A stretch of DNA of 64,000 bases from a virus. The notes under the pieces are model-generated. The model saw nothing but the letters and a program-made list of their open reading frames with translations, was not told where the DNA came from and did no database searches. The translations under genes were made by a program, and so were the position numbers. Of the stretch, positions 27,129-35,593 are shown one piece after another. Positions within the stretch are counted from its first letter, which is position 1. Every line of letters starts with the position of its first letter. The stretch spans positions 62,001-126,000 of IMG/VR virus record IMGVR_UViG_3300026488_000013, one strand, 5' to 3'.

Positions 27129-28937
27129 TTAATAATCTGCCAAAAATGCAATAGCCAGTTCTTTATCCGGTATTAATTCTAAAATTTCTTTATTTTCAAT
27201 TAAAAATTTATTTTCCAAATAATTTGAATTAGAAATATTTTCCAAAATTTTATCTGCTAATTTATTAATTTTTTCATTCGATAGGTCTTCTTTTTCAAAG
27301 AATAATTTTTCAAAAGCTTTTATAATATTATTATAAATTGATTCGTTTAAAAGTGGTGCTAATAATTTATCAATATATTCATTTAGTTCATCGTTTGAAA
27401 ATTCATAGATTTCTTCAGGTTCTTCCTCATCATAATCAATTATATCTTCCATCACATTAGTTTTTAATATTTCTCTCTCAATTTCGGTAATGTTATCAAA
27501 TTCATTAATTATTTCTTTAGCTAATTGTTCATTTTCAACAATAAACGAAATAATTTCGTTTTCGTCATATACATTAAATCCTATTTCAAATAATTCGTTT
27601 GTATAAAGCGGCGCACTTTTAGGTTGACTTATGTCAATATTAGGAACTAATTTCCTGTCAATATACTCCAACAATTCTGATAATTTATTTAAGTCGTAAT
27701 CAAATTTTTCCATAAATAATTCATCAATAAACGTTTCAGCTAATATTTCAGATTCATTTATATTTTCGATTTGAGATTCATCAATATTTGGAGTATTATA
27801 TTGCCAATACATTTGGAGATATTTTTTAAGTCCCATTCTGGGGCCGCAGGTCATCAATGACAGAGGAGTTATATAACCGGCGTTGATTTGCGTATAATTT
27901 TTATCTATTATTTCATTAGCTAATCTTTCCACATAAGATATAACAGCTTTAGTAATGAACTCATTTTTATCAAAAGCTTTACAAAACTCGTTATTTACAC
28001 ATACTACTACAGTATCATCGCTCATCGTTACATTTATTTTGGATACATCATCCGCATACATTATTCTTTGGATGTATTGTTTCAAATCTTCATCAATATC
28101 TGTTTCAGTAATAGAAATGGTATTATTGCTGGAATTTTTTATTTTTTCTAATATATCTTCGGGAATAATTACTGAGCCGGGGATAATTTTATTAACATTG
28201 GGTGTGGAAGAAATTTCAGATTCTGTCAATAGAGAAATACTATCTGGTGTTATAATTTCATTTTCTTGAATTTCTACTAAGCGTGCGCTTTGGTGAGATG
28301 GATTGATAACAACATCATAAGTTAGCGGTTTTTCTAATTTTTCAACCAACAGATACGATTGGCCGTTTTCGTTAATAGGAACCACTTTACCAAACGCCCT
28401 GAGGGAAAATCCTACATTATATCCTTCTTTAATAAGAGAATATACCATTTGACCTTTAGGATTATCTAAAGTTACTCCTTCAACTATAACCCTTTTACCA
28501 TCGAAATCAATATTTTTATAAAGAACACCTACTTCTTTAATAAATATTTGGGATGCTCTACGTTTCAATACTTGGGGGTCGGATGTTTCTACGAACGGAT
28601 GGTCAACTTCTGCCGGTAATCCGCCACGCTTTCGTATTTCAGCTTTGAAATATTCAACAGCTTCTTGAAGAACTTCAGGCGGATAATATCTGCCATTTTT
28701 ATTAATTTGTGTAGATTCTTGAACAATTGCCCTAAACCCTACTTTTCCTGATTTGCTTATAGGAGAATAACTTTCATTAATAATTTCTAATTCAGATATA
28801 ATATCATCAGATTGAAAAGATTCTAAAATATTGGATACTACAGACAAACTATCCTTTTTAGTTAACTCTTTTATTACCGACGGTTTCGTTATGTAAGGTT
28901 TTTCTATAATAAGAGCTAGAAATTCTTTATTGTTCAT
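27129..28937 (-). CDS. prohead protease (gp21-like) fused to an acidic scaffold-like domain
   Basis: A 602-residue protein. Residues of about 65-190 match T4 gp21-type prohead proteases: ESTQINKNGRYYPPEVL, then the catalytic His in EVDHPF (H113), and the catalytic Ser in VGFSLRAFG (S178). T4 gp21 has 212 residues. Here about 400 more follow, acidic and helical with many Glu, Asn and Ile, like scaffold/core proteins. No separate gp22-like gene is evident, so protease and scaffold are probably fused. Candidate self-cleavage sites of the I-x-E type are IINE (E55) followed by S and NINE followed by S. Confidence 0.85.
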   Translation of the reverse strand: MNNKEFLALIIEKPYITKPSVIKELTKKDSLSVVSNILESFQSDDIISELEIINESYSPISKSGKVGFRAIVQESTQINKNGRYYPPEVLQEAVEYFKAEIRKRGGLPAEVDHPFVETSDPQVLKRRASQIFIKEVGVLYKNIDFDGKRVIVEGVTLDNPKGQMVYSLIKEGYNVGFSLRAFGKVVPINENGQSYLLVEKLEKPLTYDVVINPSHQSARLVEIQENEIITPDSISLLTESEISSTPNVNKIIPGSVIIPEDILEKIKNSSNNTISITETDIDEDLKQYIQRIMYADDVSKINVTMSDDTVVVCVNNEFCKAFDKNEFITKAVISYVERLANEIIDKNYTQINAGYITPLSLMTCGPRMGLKKYLQMYWQYNTPNIDESQIENINESEILAETFIDELFMEKFDYDLNKLSELLEYIDRKLVPNIDISQPKSAPLYTNELFEIGFNVYDENEIISFIVENEQLAKEIINEFDNITEIEREILKTNVMEDIIDYDEEEPEEIYEFSNDELNEYIDKLLAPLLNESIYNNIIKAFEKLFFEKEDLSNEKINKLADKILENISNSNYLENKFLIENKEILELIPDKELAIAFLADY

Positions 28938-28981
28938 TTTGAGAGAAAAGGAAAGGAAAAATACAGGTCGATAGGTATTAT

Positions 28982-29677
28982 TTATTTGACTTTAGTAGGG
29001 TCTATTCCATGTAGAGGGTTTAATTTGGGAACGTTTTGTGTCGTATTTGTTGCTTTATCTGCAATATCATTGACAACATGTTGAGATGTTTGTTGTGTTC
29101 CTCCGTGCAACATATTTATCACTTTATCTTTAATAGCTTCAATTCCTTCTTTTGTTTTATCTGCAATATCGTGTGCAACATCTCTTGCTTTATCTGCTAG
29201 CTCTCCAGCAATTTGTTTGGTATGTTCGGGGTTGGATAAAGCCGCAGCTGCTGCGGCACCAGCTCCTAAAATACCTGCACCAATTGCTCCCCATTTTAGT
29301 GCTTTTTTCATTTTTTCTTTTAATTGTGGAGATAGAGACAATTCGTAAAAGAGGGTATCCATAACGCCTATAGCATAGGATTCTACAATATCCTTTAAGT
29401 AAAGATAGAAATTTTCATTCGCAAAAGTTTCATTTAAATATTCCGGATTTCCATTAATCGTTTCAAAAATGGAAGCAACGATGTTCGAAACATATTCCGT
29501 AACTAATTCAGAAGCTACTTTTTCAATCTGATATATAGTTTCTTCGGGCAGTATATTTTCTTGAATTAAGTCCCCATATTTGCCGGCAGCAATTTGATAT
29601 GCTTCTTCTAAAGCTTTACTTGTAACATTTTCTACTAATTGTATAATGTCGTTGAATTCCTTTTCTGTTAATTGCAT
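28982..29677 (-). CDS. capsid core or internal head protein candidate
   Basis: A 231-residue protein with a strong ribosome binding site (AAGGAGG). It has an acidic helical N-terminus, an Ala/Gly-rich hydrophobic segment near 130-150 (GAIGAGILGAGAAAAAAL), then amphipathic repeats with DKARDVAHDIADKTKEG. The repeats resemble LEA-like or apolipoprotein-like helices. It stands directly upstream of the protease gene, where T4-like phages keep core proteins. The role is inferred from position. Confidence 0.65.
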   Translation of the reverse strand: MQLTEKEFNDIIQLVENVTSKALEEAYQIAAGKYGDLIQENILPEETIYQIEKVASELVTEYVSNIVASIFETINGNPEYLNETFANENFYLYLKDIVESYAIGVMDTLFYELSLSPQLKEKMKKALKWGAIGAGILGAGAAAAAALSNPEHTKQIAGELADKARDVAHDIADKTKEGIEAIKDKVINMLHGGTQQTSQHVVNDIADKATNTTQNVPKLNPLHGIDPTKVK

Positions 29678-29722
29678 AATTTATAATAACCTCCTTTTGG
29701 TTTTAAAATTAAAAAAAAATAA

Positions 29723-30628
29723 TTATTTACCTCTTATTAGAGCCGTATGAATTGGACGAAGCCTGTCAGCTATTTTTATACCAAATAAACGTCCTCGTTC
29801 GAACCCCGTCCTATGACCTTCAGTATATCCTTTATCCATTCCTATTCTAGCGCCGACTAAACTTCCAACTAACATACCATGTCTTTGTCCAATTTCAGCA
29901 CCTCTATCGTATCCCATTTTATAAAGTTTAGTATTATTTAAATCCCCTTTTAAGATTTTGATAGCTTCTTCAGATGCAAATTTTGCCCTTTTTGCAATCG
30001 TTTTAACTTTCTCTTTCTTCTGTTTAAGTTTTTCCTTAACTTTGTTCAATTTATCTTTTATTCTTTGGTATCTTTCAGATTGTTTTAGTTTATTAATTTT
30101 ATCAAGTAGTTTTTGTTTATATTCATTTAATTTAGATTTAACAATAGAACCTGTTGTATTATATTTTTCTTTGGTAATTTCGGCCGCTTTTTTTGCACGT
30201 TGTTTAACAATATCTAATATTCCCGAAATATTTAATCGTTTAGACTCCTGTATTTCTTCTTTATATTCATATCCTTGTTCAAAAACTAATTCAGATTGCA
30301 AAATTTCGCTAACAGTTCGATAGGAATTTTCAACTATATATGGGAAAATCGCAGACACGTAATTTTCATCAAACCCTTCCGATAGAAGTTCAATTATTGT
30401 ATATTCTTGCAGTAGAGATACCAATTCTATAAATTCTTTTGCAGTTTCAATAAATTCCTCTTGTTTTTCAATAGATTCAAATACCAGCTCTCCTTCCTGA
30501 ATTAAATCTTTATAAGATTCATTAATTATTTCTTCATTGACTTCTCTTAAAATATTAAATATCTCGTCTCTTCCTCTAATTGATGTAATATTTTGCCCGG
30601 TTTTAGTTTGAAAAATACTTAAAGTCAT
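29723..30628 (-). CDS. capsid core protein candidate with glycine-zipper tail
   Basis: A 301-residue protein. The N-terminus has an IINE site (E37) followed by S, a possible prohead-protease cleavage. Residues of about 130-220 are a strongly basic coiled coil (KQKKEKVKTIAKRAKFA). The C-terminal 70 residues carry regularly spaced Gly residues (GAEIGQRHGMLVGSLVGARI), a glycine-zipper pattern. A basic processed protein next to the protease suggests an internal head or DNA-contacting core protein. Confidence 0.65.
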   Translation of the reverse strand: MTLSIFQTKTGQNITSIRGRDEIFNILREVNEEIINESYKDLIQEGELVFESIEKQEEFIETAKEFIELVSLLQEYTIIELLSEGFDENYVSAIFPYIVENSYRTVSEILQSELVFEQGYEYKEEIQESKRLNISGILDIVKQRAKKAAEITKEKYNTTGSIVKSKLNEYKQKLLDKINKLKQSERYQRIKDKLNKVKEKLKQKKEKVKTIAKRAKFASEEAIKILKGDLNNTKLYKMGYDRGAEIGQRHGMLVGSLVGARIGMDKGYTEGHRTGFERGRLFGIKIADRLRPIHTALIRGK

Positions 30629-30656
30629 ATTTAATAGGTTCCTCCTGCGGATTTTT

Positions 30657-31322
30657 CTATAAAATTCTTTTTAATGCTTTTTGAAGTGTTATATCTGCTG
30701 CCTTTTGGAGTGTATCACCCGTTTTTTCAGCGCCTGTGCCTGCCGTAGTTAATGCAGTTTTGCTTATTGCAGATAAAATTCCGACCGTTCCAAAGGTTGT
30801 TTCCCCACCAATTCCAGTATATTTCATTATTTGAGCCAATTTTTTAAGAATTTTATCTTTTAATTTAATGTCTCTGGGATTTTTACTTTCTATTTTTTTC
30901 AATATTTGTTCGCCCTTAATTCCTAATTTCGCAAATAAGTCTGATAATGTAATTGATGGTTTTTCTATTCCATGATGGATTAATTTAGATGCAAATTTTG
31001 ACGATTTACCTGCCAATTTGAGCGAGGTTCCTGCTAAACCCAGCGTCCCACCTGCAAACGCCAGGGTATATCTTGCATTATTTTTAATACCTCTACCGGC
31101 CTTCTTTAGATTGTCTAAAACACCATATGATTTAAATTTTGATAAAATATTTGGTTTAGGTGATGATATTTTTACTTTAGATGAAATTCCGGATAACTTA
31201 TTTTTTATGAAAGATTTAATCTCATAGAGTTGATAATCAGAATAGTATGTTGGATTTTCGTTTAATAAAATAGAAAAAATACCACATTGGTGTGTATTAT
31301 TTATAGAAAGGAAAATACTCAT
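30657..31322 (-). CDS. putative internal head or core protein
   Basis: A 221-residue basic protein with Gly/Ala/Ser-rich middle (LAFAGGTLGLAGTSLKLAGK) and amphipathic Lys-rich helices. There is no known domain. The N-terminal 30 residues have a Cys and differ from the rest, and may be removed as a propeptide. Its place in the core-protein run upstream of the protease is the only functional hint. Confidence 0.6.
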   Translation of the reverse strand: MSIFLSINNTHQCGIFSILLNENPTYYSDYQLYEIKSFIKNKLSGISSKVKISSPKPNILSKFKSYGVLDNLKKAGRGIKNNARYTLAFAGGTLGLAGTSLKLAGKSSKFASKLIHHGIEKPSITLSDLFAKLGIKGEQILKKIESKNPRDIKLKDKILKKLAQIMKYTGIGGETTFGTVGILSAISKTALTTAGTGAEKTGDTLQKAADITLQKALKRIL

Positions 31323-31405
31323 TACATTTGGATTTTATTTGAGAAAAAAATTAAATATGAAAAAAACGAAAGAGAGAGAAAAAAAGAGAATTAGATATTA
31401 TTTAA

Positions 31406-32257
31406 TTAAATATCTTCGCCGGTTTCATCAGTGGTTGTAGTAGTAGAAGTATCGGTTGTAGTTGTATCTGCGGTGCTGGTATCACCTATAGTTCCATCTT
31501 GATTAATATCGGCAGCAGTTTCAATAGCTTCATCTACTGTATCGGTATAGGGGCAAGGTTCGAATTCCAGAGTAATAACGGGATTAGTTTCTTCTACTTC
31601 ATACTCAAAATCATAGGCTTGATTTAAGAAATTAACTAATTGAACATCGGATTTAACATAATATTCAATTTTATAAAATCCATCCTCGGGATTAGTTGCA
31701 TAGCGGTAAAGCCTACCAACAACGTTACCACTATCATCAGTTATGTCTTTGGTTTCAATTAGTTGCATGTTTTCTTCCCTTTCCCCGTTATCTGTTACCA
31801 ATACTAGTTTTACTGTTACAATTTTATTAGTATTAGGGTCATATACTTTGGAAGTGGATTTTACTTGGGGAATAGTTGACATTTTACGCAAGAAATCAAG
31901 CAAAGATACATTAGAACCATCGGGTAGAGTTAAACATAGTCTGTTAAGCAAGCCTTCCTGAGAGATGGTTTTTAAAACTTTTTCAAGGATTTCTTCCAGT
32001 TGACCTTTTTCAGCATCGGTTAGAATTTCCGCCAATGTTCTAACTTCATCTAATTCAGATTGAAGTTGGGCGAGTTTATCGTTTAGGGTGGTAGTTACAC
32101 TATCAATATAGTTTTTTAAGGTAGTTTTAACATTATCATCTGCTAGTTCAACGGCCTGTTTAAGTGCCTCTATCATCTTAAGAATGTTGCGAATGTTTTG
32201 TCTCATAAACATGTCGGTGCCGATTTGTAAACCTTCGATTACTCTTTCTACTGCCAT
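31406..32257 (-). CDS. virion protein with coiled coil and an EF-hand/dockerin-like loop
   Basis: A 283-residue protein with a strong ribosome binding site (AAGGAGG). Residues 15-105 form a coiled coil. The middle is beta-rich. Near the C-terminus is DINQDGTIGD, which matches the calcium-binding loop of dockerins and EF-hands (D-x-N-x-D-G-x-I-x-D). It is followed by a low-complexity Thr/Asp tail (TTTTDTSTTTTTDETGEDI). This combination is reminiscent of surface decoration or fibre proteins. Family unknown. Confidence 0.65.
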   Translation of the reverse strand: MAVERVIEGLQIGTDMFMRQNIRNILKMIEALKQAVELADDNVKTTLKNYIDSVTTTLNDKLAQLQSELDEVRTLAEILTDAEKGQLEEILEKVLKTISQEGLLNRLCLTLPDGSNVSLLDFLRKMSTIPQVKSTSKVYDPNTNKIVTVKLVLVTDNGEREENMQLIETKDITDDSGNVVGRLYRYATNPEDGFYKIEYYVKSDVQLVNFLNQAYDFEYEVEETNPVITLEFEPCPYTDTVDEAIETAADINQDGTIGDTSTADTTTTDTSTTTTTDETGEDI

Positions 32258-32348
32258 ACGATAACCTCCTTATTAAAAAATTGTTTTATATTTTTTTTGA
32301 AAAATAAAAAAAATAATTTATTCATTTAAAAAAAATATATTTTTAATT

Positions 32349-32966
32349 TTAAATATTTATTCCATCATCGTCCGAAACATAAAATCGATAAAAACCATAA
32401 TCCTTATATTTTTGGTATATTTTCTCTAGATACGGGATAACTTCATTTTTTACAAAACTATAAGCATCAAATTTTAATAATTCGGTATAAGTTTTCGTTT
32501 GTTTAATTTTTGATTCTTCATCTTTTTCTTTTAACCAAATTTCCTCAATAGTATTATGAAGCTCAATAACGTATTGGGCGTATATTTCTTCTACTGTGCC
32601 GCTATCTAAATTTCTTGTTACAAAATTTAATGTTGAATTTAGTTCGTTCATACATTCGTAATAATTATCGCCCCAGTCCATTTTTACTAAATATTCTTCA
32701 ATGGCTTTTTGAGTATATGACGAATATTCGTTTATTTTTCTTAGAATTCTTTTTTGATGGATACATTTTAAATCTTTATAAACAATATTATTCGTTTCAT
32801 CATATTTAACGCAATCGGGATATGCTGTAACTAAATCTACCTTAATATACAAACCTGAGTCTTTATTTTTTTCCCAAAATTCTTCCTCTTTATCCGGAGG
32901 AATATGTAATAGTGGAATAATTTTTATTTTTCCTGTATTTTCATCTTTTATTTTTCTATAAATCAT
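32349..32966 (-). CDS. hypothetical protein in fibre region
   Basis: A 205-residue acidic protein starting MIYRKIKDENTGKIK, with the early segment HIPPDKEEEFWEKNKD that resembles the N-terminal parts of phage tail-fibre attachment proteins. The rest is helical. No domain is certain. It sits 22 bases downstream of a LamG-type adhesin gene. Confidence 0.6.
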   Translation of the reverse strand: MIYRKIKDENTGKIKIIPLLHIPPDKEEEFWEKNKDSGLYIKVDLVTAYPDCVKYDETNNIVYKDLKCIHQKRILRKINEYSSYTQKAIEEYLVKMDWGDNYYECMNELNSTLNFVTRNLDSGTVEEIYAQYVIELHNTIEEIWLKEKDEESKIKQTKTYTELLKFDAYSFVKNEVIPYLEKIYQKYKDYGFYRFYVSDDDGINI

Positions 32967-32988
32967 ATTCTATATTCCAACTTATACA

Positions 32989-33987
32989 CTATTCTTGGAT
33001 TTCTCTTTCATTATAAAGAATTTTATGTTCATCGTGTGTCAATGGTCTGGAAAAAATTCTGAAATGGTCAAATTTCCCCATAAATGATTGACTCATTTCA
33101 AATCCGCCGCAGTATGTATCTTGGTCTTGGCCTAATATTAAACAATTATTTAAAGAATATTTTGATAAAACAAAATCGTCGTTTATATAATAAATTTCAT
33201 CTATAAATTCTCCGTCAATAAATAATTCCACTTTTTGAACAGGATTTTTCAAAATGTTTAAAGAGATTAATTTCCAAGTTTTAGTTGGAATATACTTCGA
33301 TTTACTAAAAACATAAATTTTGTTGTTAATTATTATTTTGAAATAACCATTGTTTTCATATAGCAAAATTCCGTTATAAATATTTTGATATGCTAAAGAT
33401 ATATAAGGATTAATTTGGTTATTCGAATATTTATAAACCCATAACGAAAAAGACATTTCGTCGAATAATGGAATATTTTTAACTAAAAATCCATTCATAT
33501 CGTGCGGTATTTCTCCCAAGTCAATAGCACGGTCGAATATTCCGGGAGCATAACTTGCCGCCCCTAATTTATACCCATGATATATTCCCGTTTCGTCATT
33601 GGTAGAATAATTAAACCGATAAAATGCTATTATCGAATTATCATTAAAAATATCTACTTTAAAAAATTCCGACGGCTCTATAATTGTTCCAAACGACCCC
33701 ACCCATACATTTCTATTTGGAGTATCATCTACACATATAAAAACTTCGCCCGTAGTTTTATTTATCCAAACCGAACCTACAGGCAAATTTACATTTATTG
33801 TGGGGTTATCATTTGAATATGTAATCTTTAATGTGTTTTGTTTAAGTTCTATAGAATATTGTTTTAGTAATTTTTTGACTATTTCCTCTATCTGTGCCTC
33901 GTTATAAATTTGGGTTGTTGTATTTATATTGGTATTATCCGATGTGATTATTTTTATTGGAAATCTGTTAAAATCTATGAAATTCAT
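32989..33987 (-). CDS. LamG/concanavalin-like tail fibre or adhesin
   Basis: A 332-residue protein. After about 115 N-terminal residues with a short coiled coil and a strand pair (VGSVWINKTTGEVFICVDD), residues of about 120-325 form a LamG-like jelly roll: AFYRFNYSTNDETGIYHGY, FDEMSFSLWVYKYSN, and the terminal FDHFRIFSRPLTHDEHKILY. Such domains bind glycans on the host surface. A second gene at 35594 carries a related domain. Confidence 0.8.
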   Translation of the reverse strand: MNFIDFNRFPIKIITSDNTNINTTTQIYNEAQIEEIVKKLLKQYSIELKQNTLKITYSNDNPTINVNLPVGSVWINKTTGEVFICVDDTPNRNVWVGSFGTIIEPSEFFKVDIFNDNSIIAFYRFNYSTNDETGIYHGYKLGAASYAPGIFDRAIDLGEIPHDMNGFLVKNIPLFDEMSFSLWVYKYSNNQINPYISLAYQNIYNGILLYENNGYFKIIINNKIYVFSKSKYIPTKTWKLISLNILKNPVQKVELFIDGEFIDEIYYINDDFVLSKYSLNNCLILGQDQDTYCGGFEMSQSFMGKFDHFRIFSRPLTHDEHKILYNEREIQE

Positions 33988-34047
33988 CTCAGTGCATTTT
34001 AATTAGCGATGGATTAACAAGACATAAAAAAATAGAAAAAGATTAAT

Positions 34048-34407
34048 TTAAATTATTGAGTAAGATACATAAACAGATACATATTTTGAGTTCGACGGAA
34101 AAGGATTTTTTACCTCTAGAATTAGTTTATTATTTGGAGGGATATAAATAGTTCCAAAATAAAGCCCCGCACCCAATTCCAATTTATAGTTATATAAAAT
34201 ATATGCTAAACTTTTTTCATTATTTAAATCTTGAATTTTTACATTTATATATACATATTCAGATATTGTATTTGATATTTCAGTTATTTTCTCATCAACT
34301 AATACTACAACAAAATTGCGGATAAAAATATTTCTATCTGTTGTTAATAATTCTAATGATATAAAATCAGAATTTAGTAAAATTTGTCTTTTAACAGACT
34401 GCAGCAT
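34048..34407 (-). CDS. small structural protein
   Basis: A 119-residue beta-rich protein starting MLQSVKRQILLNSDF and ending with SKYVSVYVSYSII. Predicted strands alternate regularly, like a small beta sandwich. No signal peptide. It lies between fibre genes and is probably a minor fibre or decoration protein. Confidence 0.55.
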   Translation of the reverse strand: MLQSVKRQILLNSDFISLELLTTDRNIFIRNFVVVLVDEKITEISNTISEYVYINVKIQDLNNEKSLAYILYNYKLELGAGLYFGTIYIPPNNKLILEVKNPFPSNSKYVSVYVSYSII

Positions 34408-34427
34408 AACATAATCTATTGATGGAA

Positions 34428-34946
34428 TTAATATTTACACATATATAGTTCAATATTTTCTACTTTCCTACATTCGAAGAAATATTTTCCAATCAGATTT
34501 TTATCAGATTCAGAAATTATATACTTATAACCTTCGAGCTTAATCTTATTGGCTAATATTTTATCAATATTTGACTTAACACATATTGGTATAGATTTGA
34601 AAAAATTAATGTTATAAGTGTTAGGCGAAATATAATTACTGTTGCCTATGTTTAATTTAAAAATCTGAACCGCAATATTGTTATTTTTAATTTCTTCAAT
34701 TTTACCGAATAGTATTCCATTATAATAATTTTTGTAATTCAGCAGAATATTTAGCTGATTCGGAGATAATTCGGTAGCCGTAGTTTCATTGCACCTGTAA
34801 TTATTTAGAAATTCTGATTTTAAAATGTAGGCACCCGAAAGACTTGGAATAATAAATGAGAAAAATGTAATTAAAAGATGATTAAAATTTTTAATAAACA
34901 AATTAAGTTTCCTCCACGAGACAGTTTTTTTATTTTTAATACACAA
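34428..34946 (-). CDS. hypothetical protein with an N-terminal hydrophobic segment
   Basis: A 172-residue protein with a hydrophobic stretch near residues 22-45 (HLLITFFSFIIPSLSGAYIL) after a basic start, reading like a signal peptide or membrane anchor. Four Cys residues are spread through the body, unusual for this genome. It could be an exported or membrane protein placed within the fibre block. Its start abuts the end of the upstream gene. Confidence 0.55.
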   Translation of the reverse strand: MCIKNKKTVSWRKLNLFIKNFNHLLITFFSFIIPSLSGAYILKSEFLNNYRCNETTATELSPNQLNILLNYKNYYNGILFGKIEEIKNNNIAVQIFKLNIGNSNYISPNTYNINFFKSIPICVKSNIDKILANKIKLEGYKYIISESDKNLIGKYFFECRKVENIELYMCKY

Positions 34947-35579
34947 TTAAGAAAGTGTCGGGAGCTCCGGGAATTGAATATTTGTTAACTCAATTGAATT
35001 TAATTCATCGATTGTGGTGGCATTTTCTATTTTTTTCTTTATACTCCGGTATATAGCTTTTACTCTCTGAACAAATTCTATTCTAACTGCGACTTTCAGT
35101 AATTGTTCTATTGCAAATTTAAGGGTAGTATCGTCTTCTGAAATATTTAATGCTGAATAAATATTGTTTAACTCGGTATTGAAATCCGAATTACTATCAT
35201 AGATAGCTAATACGGATTGTGCCAGTAATTGTCTAAACTGTATTTCATCGATATTTTTCATTCTTATATAGTTCTCATAATAATCTTTATCTGCTATATC
35301 ACTTTTCTGTTTGATTGGAGGATAATTTCGTTCAATATATTGAGTTGTAATTCGGTTTAACTGGTTTAACAAATTTTCTTTTAATTTAAGAAATACGCAT
35401 TCATTATCTATTTGGAATGTCTGTTTATCTATGCATTCTATTGGTATATCCTCAGGTATAGGTTTATTTCCTTGCTTGAGCCACTTTTGATATTCTTGAA
35501 AATCTTTATTAGCTGGGTTGTTAGGAATAAAAATCTCATCTGTAAGCCTTATTACACCATTTTGTATTAATTTATACAT
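34947..35579 (-). CDS. tail fibre-associated protein
   Basis: A 210-residue protein. Its N-terminus, with IRLTDEIFIPNNPANKDFQE followed by YQKWLKQGNKP, is the recurrent pattern seen in many phage tail-fibre and fibre-assembly proteins. The C-terminal two thirds are helical. It lies 14 bases downstream of the large fibre gene, which fits an accessory or chaperone-like role. Confidence 0.65.
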   Translation of the reverse strand: MYKLIQNGVIRLTDEIFIPNNPANKDFQEYQKWLKQGNKPIPEDIPIECIDKQTFQIDNECVFLKLKENLLNQLNRITTQYIERNYPPIKQKSDIADKDYYENYIRMKNIDEIQFRQLLAQSVLAIYDSNSDFNTELNNIYSALNISEDDTTLKFAIEQLLKVAVRIEFVQRVKAIYRSIKKKIENATTIDELNSIELTNIQFPELPTLS

Positions 35580-35593
35580 ACACTATTCCTCTT

